DNA of 64,000 nucleotides from Chitinophaga pinensis (GTDB taxonomy: Bacteria > Bacteroidota > Bacteroidia > NS11-12g > UBA955): contig CAMDUE010000011.1 in NCBI GenBank assembly GCA_945877575.1, positions 16,353 through 80,352 on the forward strand, in the 5' to 3' direction. The position numbers and the translations under genes were made by a program. Shown one piece after another: positions 1 through 10,393 of this stretch; within the stretch, counting starts at the first letter, position 1, and every line of letters begins with the position of its first letter. The notes under the pieces are model-generated. The model was not told the origin of the DNA, did not search any database, and saw nothing but the letters and a program-made list of their open reading frames with translations.

Positions 1-310
1 TTTCTAACCCGGTAATTTCTTTGATTTCTTGGGTGATTTCCTCAGCATTTTCAGCGTCCCTCATGGCCGATGTTGCACAAATTCTAAAATCCTCCACGCT
101 GTAGATGGTCATCAAATCTTTGAAGACCTTCATCGTTTTGATGAAAAGATCTTTTTTTTCGGGGGATATTCGCCCGTTTTCGAAAACGTCAAATCCCAGT
201 TGTAAGGGGATTCGCAATAAATTCAGTTTGGAATAGTCAGTCGGAGATTTGATTTCGGCAATCAACAGTCGAGCTGCGTTTGAGCCAATGTCGATGCTAG
301 CGAGTTTCAT
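1..310 (-). CDS. ppx: Ppx/GppA-family exopolyphosphatase, N-terminal part (runs off window edge)
   Basis: Reverse-strand reading from ATG at 310 gives MKLASIDIGSNAARLLIAEIK..., the Ppx/GppA N-terminus; adjacent to ppk1. Confidence 0.85.
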   Translation of the reverse strand, partial: MKLASIDIGSNAARLLIAEIKSPTDYSKLNLLRIPLQLGFDVFENGRISPEKKDLFIKTMKVFKDLMTIYSVEDFRICATSAMRDAENAEEITQEIKEITGLE

Positions 311-321
311 GGGATTCAAAT

Positions 322-2376
322 TTAATACTCCTTATGAATCAAATAATTATAAATTTCAATTTGAGATCTACATTCTTCTTCAGATTCATCTGTTTTAACA
401 TAGCGGTTATTCAGATTAGGATCTAATATTCTAGCTTTCACATTTTCACGAAGTTGAATTTCATAGATATCGTGAAGTTCTTGCCTAAATGTTCTCGAGT
501 AAATAGGGCAGGCTACCTCTACTCGGTGATCTAGGTTTCTCACCATCCAATCAGCACTTGAAATATAGACTTTAGGGTCGCCGTCGTTATTGAATATAAA
601 TACCCTGCCGTGTTCAAGGTATTGGTCTACAATACTTATGGCCTTGATGGGGGTTTTGTATTTTTCTTGATGAATGTTTGCGGTAAATATTCCTCTTACA
701 ATCAAATCTACTTCTACTCCAGCTTTTGCTGCTTGTTGAATGTCATGGATGAGAATCGGGTCAACCAAACTATTTAATTTGACAATCATGCGCCTGTTTT
801 TTTTCTTCTGTTGGATCTCTTTTTTTATGGCAGCTTGAAAAAATGGTCGCATCTGATGGGGTGTGGTAATCAGTGTTTTGCACTCTTTCAGTATTTCGAG
901 ATTAGGATTGTTGTCAGACAGGCATTGAAATATTTTTTGAATATCTTGTACAATGTTGGTTTTGGTGGTCATCAATAGATGGTCGCCGTATAAACCAGCG
1001 GTTCCTTCGTGGAAGTTTCCGGTGGAAATAAATCCATAGTTGATGGTTTTATTGAATTCCCTCTTTCTGATAAGACATAGTTTTGCGTGAACTTTCATTT
1101 CGGGAACACCCACAAAAACTTGAATCCCTTCCTCTTCTAGAATGGTTTTCCACTGGAGATTGGCTTCTTCATCGAAGCGCGCTTTTAGTTCTAATATGAC
1201 AGTAACCTTTTTCCCATTCCTCACTGCATTCAACAAAGCATTGATCACTTTCGACTCTTTAGCTAATCGATAAACGGTCATGTGGATACTTTGCACCGCA
1301 GGATCAATAGCTGCTTCACGAAGCAGATCTATGACCGAATCAAAAGAATGGTAAGGAAAATGCAAGAGTACATCGCGATCTTCAATTACACTCATGATTC
1401 TACAGGGTTGCTTAAGCAACGGATGTACAAAAGGTTTTGGTCTAGGAACGATATCACTGAAAACTTCTTTTGGGAAGTTCATGAACGCTTTGAAATTATG
1501 TATTCTTCCTCCAGAAATCAAATTTGCATTTTTGCTTAGGTCGAGGCGTTTGGTCAGATAATCAAGTAGTTGAGGATCCATTCTTTTATCATACACAAAA
1601 CGAGTGGCCTTTCCAGTAGAGCGTTTTTTGAGATTTTTACGGAGTTCACTGATCAAGTCTGAATGGAATCCATTATCCATATCCATATCAGCATCTCGAG
1701 TCACCTTGATGATGTAACTCTTGAATCGATCAAAACCAAACGGCGCAAATAAGTTGTAAAGATTGCCTTTGATGATATCTTCAAGTAGAATAATGTGTGT
1801 TTCATCACCTGAAAAGGGCAGCCTTATGAATCTCGGAAGGTTATTTTCTGGAACTTCAATGAGAGCAAATCGTTGAAGCATGCTATTCAATGAACTACCC
1901 AACATGCAAGCCAAATATATGGAACGATCTCTCAACATGGGGGTTTTGGGCATACTCTCAATCATGAGTGGCACAATTTGAGTACGTACTTTATCTTCAA
2001 AGTAATTTTGCACCCATTCTTTTTGGTCGGGATTTAATTGCCTTTCATTTCGAAGATAAATCCGATACTGTCCGCCCATTGATTTAATGATTTGGGCAAA
2101 GGTTCGGTCAAATTGTCCTTGCAATTTTTGGGAAGTTTCTAAGATATTTTGCAGGATTTGTTCCGGGCGATCTTCAAGGTGAATTTTTGCCGAATTTTTA
2201 TTCAATGTGAGCATCTTGGTGAGTGTGCCCACTCTAACACGGTAAAACTCATCTAGATTATTGGAAAAGATTCCTAAGAATCGCAGTCGATCATATAAAT
2301 GAACATCTTCGTCTTGCGCTTCTTGTAAAACTCTATGATTGAATGCCAGCCAAGATATATCTCTTTTAATTTTCAT
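322..2376 (-). CDS. ppk1: Polyphosphate kinase 1
   Basis: 684 aa; ISWLAFNHRVLQEAQD..., FLGIFSNNLDEFYRVRVG, ALLNAVRNGKKVTVILELKARFDEEANL, STGNFHEGTAGLYGD are PPK1 motifs. Confidence 0.97.
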   Translation of the reverse strand: MKIKRDISWLAFNHRVLQEAQDEDVHLYDRLRFLGIFSNNLDEFYRVRVGTLTKMLTLNKNSAKIHLEDRPEQILQNILETSQKLQGQFDRTFAQIIKSMGGQYRIYLRNERQLNPDQKEWVQNYFEDKVRTQIVPLMIESMPKTPMLRDRSIYLACMLGSSLNSMLQRFALIEVPENNLPRFIRLPFSGDETHIILLEDIIKGNLYNLFAPFGFDRFKSYIIKVTRDADMDMDNGFHSDLISELRKNLKKRSTGKATRFVYDKRMDPQLLDYLTKRLDLSKNANLISGGRIHNFKAFMNFPKEVFSDIVPRPKPFVHPLLKQPCRIMSVIEDRDVLLHFPYHSFDSVIDLLREAAIDPAVQSIHMTVYRLAKESKVINALLNAVRNGKKVTVILELKARFDEEANLQWKTILEEEGIQVFVGVPEMKVHAKLCLIRKREFNKTINYGFISTGNFHEGTAGLYGDHLLMTTKTNIVQDIQKIFQCLSDNNPNLEILKECKTLITTPHQMRPFFQAAIKKEIQQKKKNRRMIVKLNSLVDPILIHDIQQAAKAGVEVDLIVRGIFTANIHQEKYKTPIKAISIVDQYLEHGRVFIFNNDGDPKVYISSADWMVRNLDHRVEVACPIYSRTFRQELHDIYEIQLRENVKARILDPNLNNRYVKTDESEEECRSQIEIYNYLIHKEY

Positions 2377-2563
2377 TATTTATTGGTGTATAGTCTTTGG
2401 GTGAGACCTCAAATGGACCACCACAAAGTTATTTATATTTGTTCATGCAGGGGTTGTTTACCAATATTAACAAATAGTTTCCTAATTCCTAAATGAAAAT
2501 TCTCAAAGTTCAATTAAAAAAGTAAGATTGAAGAAAGTCCAACCTTGGGTGCGTAAGTTTAAT

Positions 2564-3334
2564 TTACTGATTTACCCTGAAAAACACTGATTCCAAACCT
2601 TCAACGTCTGCAGAGATTTCTTGTTCTAATTCAGCAAAATAGGCCGAAGTTGCCGCGCCAGCCATCACGTACATCCCTTTTTTCAAGGGGATGTTGTATT
2701 GGTGAGCTAAACGAGTTGCTGCAGCAAGGGCTTTCCATGGGTTGCCCAAAATATCATTTGAACTTCCTGTTTCAACGGCTTCGCCGTTGATGTTCAACTG
2801 AATTTTATTATTGTCTAACGGATTGTTAATATATTCACTGATAATTCCCACTACAAGGGCAGCCGATGAGCAATTGTCAGCAACAACGTCTGATAAGGAG
2901 AACTTGAAATTCTTGTATCTAGAATCAATGATTTCAATTGCCGCTGCAATACCTGAAACTTTGCCTTTTACTTGATGCTCGTCTAATACCTCATTAATAT
3001 CCTCATTCAGAATGAAGCAAATTTCGGGTTCCACACGTGGATGAATGAATTCTGAAAGAGACATGGTTCCACCGTTGGTATGTAACATGTCTGATGTCAG
3101 CATTCCAATGATCATATCACTAACACCCATTTGTTTCATCTTCGCTTCAGACGTAAATCCCATCTTCACACCAATTAATTGATGCCCTTGGTTAAGTTTG
3201 TGTTCAATGACCTGATGTTGGATTTGATAAGCTTCTTCTAAAGTAAATTCTTGATTCAGTGTTAATTGATCAGTTGAAGTGCGAGTCAAAGCTGCTTGGT
3301 GAAGGGTTAATGCGGCAGAGGAGATAAAGCTCAT
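2564..3334 (-). CDS. 4-oxalocrotonate decarboxylase / 2-keto-4-pentenoate hydratase family (DmpH/XylI-like)
   Basis: 256 aa; GVKMGFTSEAKMKQMGV, HPRVEPEICFIL, FKFSLSDVVADNCSSAALVVG typical of the hydratase/decarboxylase family. Confidence 0.85.
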   Translation of the reverse strand: MSFISSAALTLHQAALTRTSTDQLTLNQEFTLEEAYQIQHQVIEHKLNQGHQLIGVKMGFTSEAKMKQMGVSDMIIGMLTSDMLHTNGGTMSLSEFIHPRVEPEICFILNEDINEVLDEHQVKGKVSGIAAAIEIIDSRYKNFKFSLSDVVADNCSSAALVVGIISEYINNPLDNNKIQLNINGEAVETGSSNDILGNPWKALAAATRLAHQYNIPLKKGMYVMAGAATSAYFAELEQEISADVEGLESVFFRVNQ

Positions 3335-3398
3335 TGAACTGCAAAGTTCGTTTTTTTTGTTTAAACATGCATACTAACTTTGGTTCGAAATTTTAATA

Positions 3399-4187
3399 AT
3401 GGCATTAGCGAAGTTTATTGAGGAGGCGGCACTGGCCTTAAGAGAAGCAGAAAACCATAGAAAACCTTGCTCTCCGGTGAGGCAACTAATTGGTGAACAA
3501 GATATTGAATCGGCTTACAAGGTGCAAGAAATTAACGTAGATTGGGCTTTGAAAAATGGTAAAGGCTTATGTGGTTCTAAAATTGGGCTCACTTCCGCAG
3601 CGGTACAAAAGCAGTTGGGTGTAGATCAACCCGATTTTGGAGTGCTTTATAGCCATACCCAAATTGAAAACAATGCGAAAATTAGTTCAGATGAACTCAT
3701 GCAGCCAAAAGCCGAAGCTGAAATTGCTTTCGTTTTGAAAAGCGGTTTTGATCAACCCGTATCCAATATTCAACAAGTCATTGATGCCACTGATTACATC
3801 TGTGCATCCATAGAAGTGGTGGGTTCCCGAGTGGCCAATTGGGACATCCGCATCACAGATACCATTGCAGATAATGCATCTGCGAGTCATTTTGTTCTTG
3901 GCGACCTTCGTGTAAGTGCTGCCAATTTTGATTTTGTAAATTGCGAAATGAAATTATTGAAGAATGGTGAGATTGCTTCTCAGGGTAATGGCGCTGCCTG
4001 CATGGGTAATCCGCTGAATGCCGTAATGTGGTTGGCCAATACCCGATTATCTTTGGGCAACCCTTTAAAAGCCGGAGAAATTATACTATCAGGTGCATTA
4101 GGGCCTATGGTGGCTTCGTCTTCGGGGGATATTTTTACCGCCGAGATCAGCGGACTAGGATCTGTTACTTTTTCAATAATAGACTAA
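3399..4187 (+). CDS. 2-oxopent-4-enoate hydratase (DmpE/XylJ-like)
   Basis: 262 aa; [55 protein letters not shown]. Confidence 0.85.
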   Translation: MALAKFIEEAALALREAENHRKPCSPVRQLIGEQDIESAYKVQEINVDWALKNGKGLCGSKIGLTSAAVQKQLGVDQPDFGVLYSHTQIENNAKISSDELMQPKAEAEIAFVLKSGFDQPVSNIQQVIDATDYICASIEVVGSRVANWDIRITDTIADNASASHFVLGDLRVSAANFDFVNCEMKLLKNGEIASQGNGAACMGNPLNAVMWLANTRLSLGNPLKAGEIILSGALGPMVASSSGDIFTAEISGLGSVTFSIID

Positions 4188-5122
4188 TGAAGAAATTTAA
4201 AGTGGCCATAATCGGTCCCGGTAATATTGGAACCGACTTGATGATTAAAGTGATGCGGTATTCCGACATCCTCGAAATGGGGGCCATGGTAGGTATTGAT
4301 CCCGCTTCCGATGGACTTGCCCGTGCACAGCGAATGGGTGTTCCAACAACCCATGAGGGTATACAAGGACTCATCAATATGCCTCAATGGAGTGAGATAG
4401 ATTTTGTGTTTGACGCAACTTCGGCCAAGGCGCACATATCTAATGCGGCCATAATCAGGCAGTTTCCAGGCAAAAAAATGATTGATTTAACGCCGGCTGC
4501 TATAGGTCCGTTTGTGATTCCACCCGTGAATTTTGCAGATCTCGATTTAGAATCGGTAGATAATGTCAATATGGTTACCTGTGGCGGACAAGCGACCATT
4601 CCCATCGTTGCTGCAATTTCAAGAGTTGCAAAAGTGCATTACGGCGAGATTGTGGCTTCCATTGCTTCAAAATCGGCTGGACCAGGCACTAGAGCAAACA
4701 TCGATGAGTTCACCGAAACTACATCCCACGGAATAGAAAAAGTAGGCGCCGCAGAGCGCGGAAAGGCCATCATAGTATTGAATCCGGCCGAACCTCCCTT
4801 GGTGATGCGCGATACGGTATTTACATTAAGCGATCCTGCTGACAGAGAGCAAATACGTGCAAGTGTTCATCAAATGGTGGCGGAAGTTCAAAAATATGTG
4901 CCCGGTTACCAATTGCATCAAGAGGTTCAATTTGAAGATATTTTGGAGCAGAATCCCGTTTTTATTGAAGGACTGGGACACCGTTGGGGACTAAAAACCA
5001 CGGTTTTATTGAGGGTAGTTGGGGCAGGACATTACCTTCCCGAATACGCCGGAAACCTAGATATCATGACCAGTGCTGCTAAAGCAACGGCCGAACGTTG
5101 GGCTCAATACTTAATGAAATGA
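4187..5122 (+). CDS. Acetaldehyde dehydrogenase (acetylating), DmpF/MhpF-like
   Basis: Starts at [24 protein letters not shown] (the supplied ORF is longer); [39 protein letters not shown] overlaps the upstream stop (TAATG). Confidence 0.95.
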   Translation: MKKFKVAIIGPGNIGTDLMIKVMRYSDILEMGAMVGIDPASDGLARAQRMGVPTTHEGIQGLINMPQWSEIDFVFDATSAKAHISNAAIIRQFPGKKMIDLTPAAIGPFVIPPVNFADLDLESVDNVNMVTCGGQATIPIVAAISRVAKVHYGEIVASIASKSAGPGTRANIDEFTETTSHGIEKVGAAERGKAIIVLNPAEPPLVMRDTVFTLSDPADREQIRASVHQMVAEVQKYVPGYQLHQEVQFEDILEQNPVFIEGLGHRWGLKTTVLLRVVGAGHYLPEYAGNLDIMTSAAKATAERWAQYLMK

Positions 5123-6129
5123 CAAACAAATTTTACATTCAAGACGTCACTTTGCGTGACGGACAGCATGCCATCAGGCATCAATACAGCATTGATCAAG
5201 TCGTTCAAATTGCCAAAGCCCTAGATGATGCGGGCGTTGACGCCATTGAAGTGGCTCATGGTGATGGACTTTCAGGCGGAAGTTTCAACTACGGATTTGG
5301 GGCGCATACAGATTGGGAATGGATTGGAGCCGTTGCAAAAGTTCTAAAAAACGCCAAACTAACTACATTGCTATTGCCCGGAATTGGCACCATTGATGAC
5401 TTAAAAAAGGCCCGAGATTTGGGTGTGCAGTCTGTACGTGTAGCCACCCACTGCACCGAAGCGGATATTTCGGCCCAGCATATTGCCGCTGCTCGTTCCC
5501 TTGGGATGGATGTAGCAGGATTCTTGATGATGGCGCACATGAATACCCCAGAGAAACTCGCCGAACAAGCCAAAATGATGGAAAGTTACGGAGCACATTG
5601 TGTATACGTTACTGACAGTGCCGGCGCATTAACCATGGACGGTGTTCGCGACCGCATTCAAGCTTTTAAATCAGTCCTTAGCAGCGATACAAAACTCGGC
5701 ATACACTGCCACCACAATTTATCGTTGGGAGTTGCAAACACGGTTATTGCGCTGCAAGAAGGAGCTACCCGTTTGGATGCATCGTTGGCAGGTATGGGAG
5801 CAGGAGCGGGTAACGCACCTTTGGAAGTTCTCATTGCGGTTATGAATCGTTTGGATGCCCAACACGGCTGTGATTTGTTTGCCTTAATGGATGCTGCAGA
5901 CGATTTAATACGCCCACTGCAAACCCGTCCGGTTCGCGTAGATCGTGAAACCTTGAGCCTGGGCTACGTCGGTGTATATTCTAGTTTCTTACTTCACGCC
6001 GAACGCGCCAGTCAAATTTACGGCGTAGACACTCGCGACATTCTCGAAGAGCTTGGCAAACTCAAAATGGTAGGAGGCCAGGAAGACATGATTATTGATG
6101 TAGCGTTGAAATTGAAGAATAGTCTTTAG
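5119..6129 (+). CDS. 4-hydroxy-2-oxovalerate aldolase (DmpG/MhpE-like)
   Basis: [40 protein letters not shown]; start overlaps upstream stop (ATGA). Confidence 0.95.
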   Translation: MTNKFYIQDVTLRDGQHAIRHQYSIDQVVQIAKALDDAGVDAIEVAHGDGLSGGSFNYGFGAHTDWEWIGAVAKVLKNAKLTTLLLPGIGTIDDLKKARDLGVQSVRVATHCTEADISAQHIAAARSLGMDVAGFLMMAHMNTPEKLAEQAKMMESYGAHCVYVTDSAGALTMDGVRDRIQAFKSVLSSDTKLGIHCHHNLSLGVANTVIALQEGATRLDASLAGMGAGAGNAPLEVLIAVMNRLDAQHGCDLFALMDAADDLIRPLQTRPVRVDRETLSLGYVGVYSSFLLHAERASQIYGVDTRDILEELGKLKMVGGQEDMIIDVALKLKNSL

Positions 6130-6442
6130 TCTTTAGTCCAAAGTCCAAAGTCCAGAGTCCAGAGTCTGTGGGCTAGGGGCGAGAGACTAGAGACTAGAGA
6201 CGAGAGACTAGAGACGAGAGACTAGGGGCGAGAGACGAGAGACTAGAGACGAGAGACTAGGGGGCGAGAGACTAGGGGCTTAGGGTTGGTCCTGGATTCC
6301 GGCACCCGGTACCCGACACCCGGTACCCGATACCCGATACCGACACCCGATACCCGATACCCGATACCCGATACCCGATACCCGATACCCGATACCCGAT
6401 ACCCGGTACCCGGTACCCAATACCCGATACCCGATACCCGAT
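6121..6442. repeat. Composite heptamer array A1: (AGTCYWR)n, then (AGAGACK)n, then (CCCGATA/CCCGGTA)n
   Basis: Direct reading: AGTCTTT AGTCTTT... AGTCCAA AGTCCAA AGTCCAG AGTCCAG; AGAGACT AGAGACG...; CCCGATA repeated many times; period 7 in each block. Confidence 0.95.
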
Positions 6443-6519
6443 TGTCTACTAAATATAACAATTAGTCAGAAGTGTGTTATTAGTCGATGATGGGGGAACT
6501 TTTTGATGAGTGTGTACGT

Positions 6520-6527
6520 TATATTTG
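6520..6527 (+). promoter_or_regulatory. Putative Bacteroidota -7 box TATATTTG upstream of OmpA-like lipoprotein
   Basis: Perfect TAnnTTTG, 14 nt before ATG 6542. Confidence 0.5.
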
Positions 6528-6541
6528 CAAAACCTATAATT

Positions 6542-7183
6542 ATGAATTTGAATTCATTTAAAACTGTATCTATTGCTCTTATTGGCGCGGTTGCCATGAG
6601 CAGTTGCATCAATTCGAAGGAGGCTTATGAGAAGTCAAAGTTGTCTGGATTTGTGGCTGAACAAACTCAAGACATTTTGAAGAAGAATCCTCCGCAAGTA
6701 GATTTGTCTGGTGTTGAAGCCAAAATATCTACCGTTGATATGAAGGTGAAAGCTATGGATGAAAACAATGCTAAAGCACAGGCTGTTGTTGCAAAGTTGG
6801 AAGACAAATTGAAAACCATTGAAACCTTGGAGAAAGAGTCTAAAGCTGAATTTGAACGCTCAAATACTGCTGTAATCTTTTTTGATGTGAATTCATCAGT
6901 TCTTTCTACCAGCGCTATGCAAGAAATGTTCCGTTGGAAGTCAGCTTTAGATATAGCATCTTCTGCATACAGCTTTGAGATCAATGTATTTACATCGGCT
7001 GATAAAACGGGTTCTGATGCTACCAATGATCGATTGAGAGCACGCCGAGCTGAGTCAGTTCGTAAGTTTTTGACTGAGGTTTTGGGTGTTAAAGCTAAAA
7101 TCAATATTACTACCGTTCAACCTGCACACTCTCAGAGTAATACTCTTGATCGCAGAGCGGTTATTAGTATTGATTGTAAGTAA
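6542..7183 (+). CDS. OmpA-family lipoprotein
   Basis: Start taken at MNLNSFKTVSIALIGAVAMSSCIN (lipobox); OmpA-like C-terminus SADKTGSDATNDRLRARRAESVRKFL. Confidence 0.8.
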   Translation: MNLNSFKTVSIALIGAVAMSSCINSKEAYEKSKLSGFVAEQTQDILKKNPPQVDLSGVEAKISTVDMKVKAMDENNAKAQAVVAKLEDKLKTIETLEKESKAEFERSNTAVIFFDVNSSVLSTSAMQEMFRWKSALDIASSAYSFEINVFTSADKTGSDATNDRLRARRAESVRKFLTEVLGVKAKINITTVQPAHSQSNTLDRRAVISIDCK

Positions 7184-7208
7184 TTAAAATAATAAACGTT
7201 TAATATTT

Positions 7209-7241
7209 GAGGCCGCCTTTAAAGGGCGGCCTCTTTTTTTT
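7209..7241 (+). terminator. Rho-independent terminator after OmpA-family gene
   Basis: GAGGCCGCCTTTAAAGGGCGGCCTC stem followed by a T tract. Confidence 0.9.
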
Positions 7242-7248
7242 ACTTTTG
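7241..7248 (+). promoter_or_regulatory. Putative -7 box TACTTTTG, 4 nt before ATG of GH92 gene
   Basis: Perfect TAnnTTTG; ATG at 7253. Confidence 0.5.
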
Positions 7249-7252
7249 AGGA

Positions 7253-10200
7253 ATGAAGTCGTTTTTCCTCGTGCTGGCGTCTGTTCTTTGTCTGAATGCC
7301 ACCGCCCAAATTGAATTCGTGAATCCTATGGTTGGAACTGGTGGACACGGACATACATTTCCTGGGCCGGTTGCACCTTTTGGAATGGTGCAGCTCAGTC
7401 CAGACACCCGCAATGATAATTCTTGGGATGCCTGCGGTGGATATTATTATCACGATTCCTTCATTTTGGGATTTTCACACACTCACCTCAGTGGTACTGG
7501 TGTGTCTGATTTGGGCGATGTGCTTTTTCAGCCGTTAAATGCCCCCGAATTTGATCCCAAGAAATACAGACAATCATTCAATCACAAAAATGAAGCTGCA
7601 GCAGTCGGCTGGTACAAAGTACTTCTCAATGAAACTCAGACTACGGTTGAGTTGACGGCATCGGAATATGCAGGGTTTCAGAAGTACAGTTATCCCCAGG
7701 GAAAAGACCGCTGGGTATTGATAGATTTAGAGCACCGTGATGCGTTATTGTCGTTTTCGTTGAATGTTGATGAGGGGAAGTTAAAAGTGCGCGGGCACAG
7801 GCAGAGTAAGGCTTGGGCAGAAAATCAATGGGTATTTTTTGAGACGGAGTTTTCAGAAAAAATCATAGATGTTAAATGGAATGACGCAAAAACTAAAGTG
7901 TTGCTTCATTTCGGGGAGTCAAATTCACAGCCTTTAATGATTAAAACGGTGCTATCGTTCACGGATTTTGACGGGGTTCAAGCCAATTCAAGTCAGGTGG
8001 ATGAATGGTTGAATTTTGGTAAAGCTGAAGAAACATTTGACCGGATTTCTCGCCCGGAAGAGTGGTTTGGAAGATGTATTTTTCGAACTCGTGAATTGTG
8101 GGAGAATGAGATGAGTCATTTGGAGGTAGACCATGCCGCATTTAAAAGTGAAAAACAACACGATTCAGTATTAAATGTATTTTATACCGCTTGGTATCAT
8201 TGTTTAATACACCCGTCGTTGGCTTCGGATGCCAATTTTAAGTACCGAGGGCGAGATCAAAAAATTCACACAGCAGATCATTCTGTATATCACGTCTTTT
8301 CACTTTGGGATACCTACAGAGCGTTGCATCCGTTGTTGACCTTGACGCACAGAACACGCACCCGTGAATTTGTCAAAAGTATGCTCCTGCAATTCAAGGA
8401 TGGCGGTCGTTTACCGGTTTGGGAATTGGGTAGTTCGGAGACCAATTGCATGATTGGTTTTCACAGTGTTCCGGTGATTTTGGAGGCCCTGCAAAAAGGT
8501 ATTTTAGTCGACTTTGATACTTCGATGCTCATTCAAGCTGTTAGAAACAGCTCTGATTTAAAGGAACCTGCTTACCAATATCAAATTCCTATTGCCCGAG
8601 AATTACTCACATTATATTACGCTGATTTGGGATATATAGATGTTTTGAAGGAGGCAGAATCGGTTTCAAAAACGCTTGAATATGCCTACGATGATTGGTG
8701 CGTTTCAAAGATTCTTCAATTGTTAAGACCCGACTCTATTGCCTTGATAGATGAATATCGTTCGCGCAGTGAGCGTTTCTTGGGACTGTTTGACCCTGAA
8801 ACCAACACTATGCGTCCACGTCGAAACGGGCAGTTTTTAACTCCCTATAAACCCGGCGAAGTCAACAATCATTATACCGAAGCCAATGCTTGGCAATATT
8901 CTTTTTACGTGCCTCACAAAGTAGATCAGTTGATTTCGTTGATGGGAGGGAATTCGGCTTTTCACGCTCAATTAGACAGCCTTTTTTACGGTTCCGAGGG
9001 ACTTTCGGGTAGGGAACAGGCTGATATTTCCGGATTGATTGGGCAATATGCCCACGGCAACGAGCCAAGTCATCACATGGCTTATTTATATAACAACGCA
9101 GGAAGTCCCCAGAAAACACAAGAACTGGTCAGACGTATCATGAAGGATTTCTATTCTAATACCCCTAATGGTTTGATTGGAAATGAAGATTGCGGGCAAA
9201 TGAGTGCTTGGTATGTAATGTCTGCGTTGGGAATATATGCAGTGGCGCCGGGTAGCAATGAATATTCATTGGGTTATCCGTTGTTCCCGAAAATCACTTT
9301 GAAAAACGAAATAGGTGAAATACTGGTGTTTGAGCGTCCGTTGGATATGAAAGAATATGGACCCTTGGGGCTAAGTGGATCGGATTTCATTGCTAAATAT
9401 AAAAGTAAGTTTGGTGAGCCGGTAACGGTTAATGTGGATGCTGATAGGGTATATTATCAAGTTCCATACGATTGGATTTTGATGGGTGATGGACTGAAAT
9501 TCAGTCAATCTAAAACTGATTATTTGGCGGGTGTTAACTTACAAGCCGTGAGTCATGTTTATTCCCGTGCTGATATACAAGCTCCTCAACAGGTAGAGAA
9601 AGGATCAATATATCCTGTTAAGGTTTCCAATTTTACCAATAGTGATGTTGCGGGGCCGTTGCATGTTTATGTTCGGTATATTGATTCGCCATTTGTATTT
9701 AAACATGGGTTTCCGGGAAGGGTAGTGCACAGATATTATCTTGTTAAAGATCAGAAACAATTTACTTTTAATTTGGCGGGATCGGCTTTAATATGGGCAT
9801 GTATTGGAGACCCAAATAATTCTAAGACTGAATTCACGGCTTCCTACATTACCGAGAAGCCCAATAATTACAAGGTGGTTTCAATTGCTGGAAAGTATAA
9901 TCCTCAATATTCCGCCGGTGGTCCTGAGGGATTGGTTGACGGTGTTTTGGGCACGGAGCAATGGCGCAGTGGTGGCTGGCAAGGATATCAGTCGCAAGAT
10001 TTTCAGGCGGTTATTGATTTGAATGAAGAAATATCCGTAAAGTATATCATGCCCCGTTTTTTATCTGATGAGCGTGCTTGGATCTTTTTACCCAAAGAAG
10101 TTCGACTAGAATATTCTTTAGATGGTGTAAATTTTTTACCGTTCAATGATTTTAAATTTGATGTTTCTTTACGTAGATCGGAATCACAGGTTGTACCTAT

Positions 10201-10393
10201 TTGCCTTTCGCCTAAAATTCTTAAAAAGAAGAAAGTCAAATATATATCTGAAGTGAAAGCTCGCTATATCAGGGTGAGTGCGAGCAATTTTGGGAAACTA
10301 CCCAAGGGTCATCCCGGTTTTGATTACAATGGAGAGGCCTTCATCTTTATTGATGAGATTGTGATTAACCCGCGAGTTGAGGAATTGTTGTAA
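7253..10393 (+). CDS. GH92 family alpha-1,2-mannosidase-like glycosidase with C-terminal discoidin (F5/8 type C)-like domain
   Basis: 1046 aa; signal peptide; VNPMVGTGGHGHTFPGPVAPFGMVQLSPDTR, GFSHTHLSGTG, YTEANAWQYSFYVPHKVDQLISLMGG, GNEDCGQMSAWYVMSALGIYAVAPGS. Confidence 0.95.
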   Translation: MKSFFLVLASVLCLNATAQIEFVNPMVGTGGHGHTFPGPVAPFGMVQLSPDTRNDNSWDACGGYYYHDSFILGFSHTHLSGTGVSDLGDVLFQPLNAPEFDPKKYRQSFNHKNEAAAVGWYKVLLNETQTTVELTASEYAGFQKYSYPQGKDRWVLIDLEHRDALLSFSLNVDEGKLKVRGHRQSKAWAENQWVFFETEFSEKIIDVKWNDAKTKVLLHFGESNSQPLMIKTVLSFTDFDGVQANSSQVDEWLNFGKAEETFDRISRPEEWFGRCIFRTRELWENEMSHLEVDHAAFKSEKQHDSVLNVFYTAWYHCLIHPSLASDANFKYRGRDQKIHTADHSVYHVFSLWDTYRALHPLLTLTHRTRTREFVKSMLLQFKDGGRLPVWELGSSETNCMIGFHSVPVILEALQKGILVDFDTSMLIQAVRNSSDLKEPAYQYQIPIARELLTLYYADLGYIDVLKEAESVSKTLEYAYDDWCVSKILQLLRPDSIALIDEYRSRSERFLGLFDPETNTMRPRRNGQFLTPYKPGEVNNHYTEANAWQYSFYVPHKVDQLISLMGGNSAFHAQLDSLFYGSEGLSGREQADISGLIGQYAHGNEPSHHMAYLYNNAGSPQKTQELVRRIMKDFYSNTPNGLIGNEDCGQMSAWYVMSALGIYAVAPGSNEYSLGYPLFPKITLKNEIGEILVFERPLDMKEYGPLGLSGSDFIAKYKSKFGEPVTVNVDADRVYYQVPYDWILMGDGLKFSQSKTDYLAGVNLQAVSHVYSRADIQAPQQVEKGSIYPVKVSNFTNSDVAGPLHVYVRYIDSPFVFKHGFPGRVVHRYYLVKDQKQFTFNLAGSALIWACIGDPNNSKTEFTASYITEKPNNYKVVSIAGKYNPQYSAGGPEGLVDGVLGTEQWRSGGWQGYQSQDFQAVIDLNEEISVKYIMPRFLSDERAWIFLPKEVRLEYSLDGVNFLPFNDFKFDVSLRRSESQVVPICLSPKILKKKKVKYISEVKARYIRVSASNFGKLPKGHPGFDYNGEAFIFIDEIVINPRVEELL

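Noticed and set aside
2564-4187. Recent tandem duplication of the two hydratase-family genes
   Set aside because: Same superfamily but highly diverged by eye; they correspond to distinct pathway enzymes (decarboxylase and hydratase).
6300-6442. CRISPR-like array
   Set aside because: Contiguous 7-nt units with no spacers and no cas genes; it is a simple heptamer tandem repeat.
6243-6461. ORF of 72 aa on minus strand (GYRVSGIGYRVPG repeats)
   Set aside because: Entirely translated from the heptamer array; 7-nt repeats read in all frames without stops produce artificial ORFs.
6667-7104. Antisense ORF of 145 aa opposite the OmpA-family gene
   Set aside because: Shadow ORF of a recognised CDS; no independent support.
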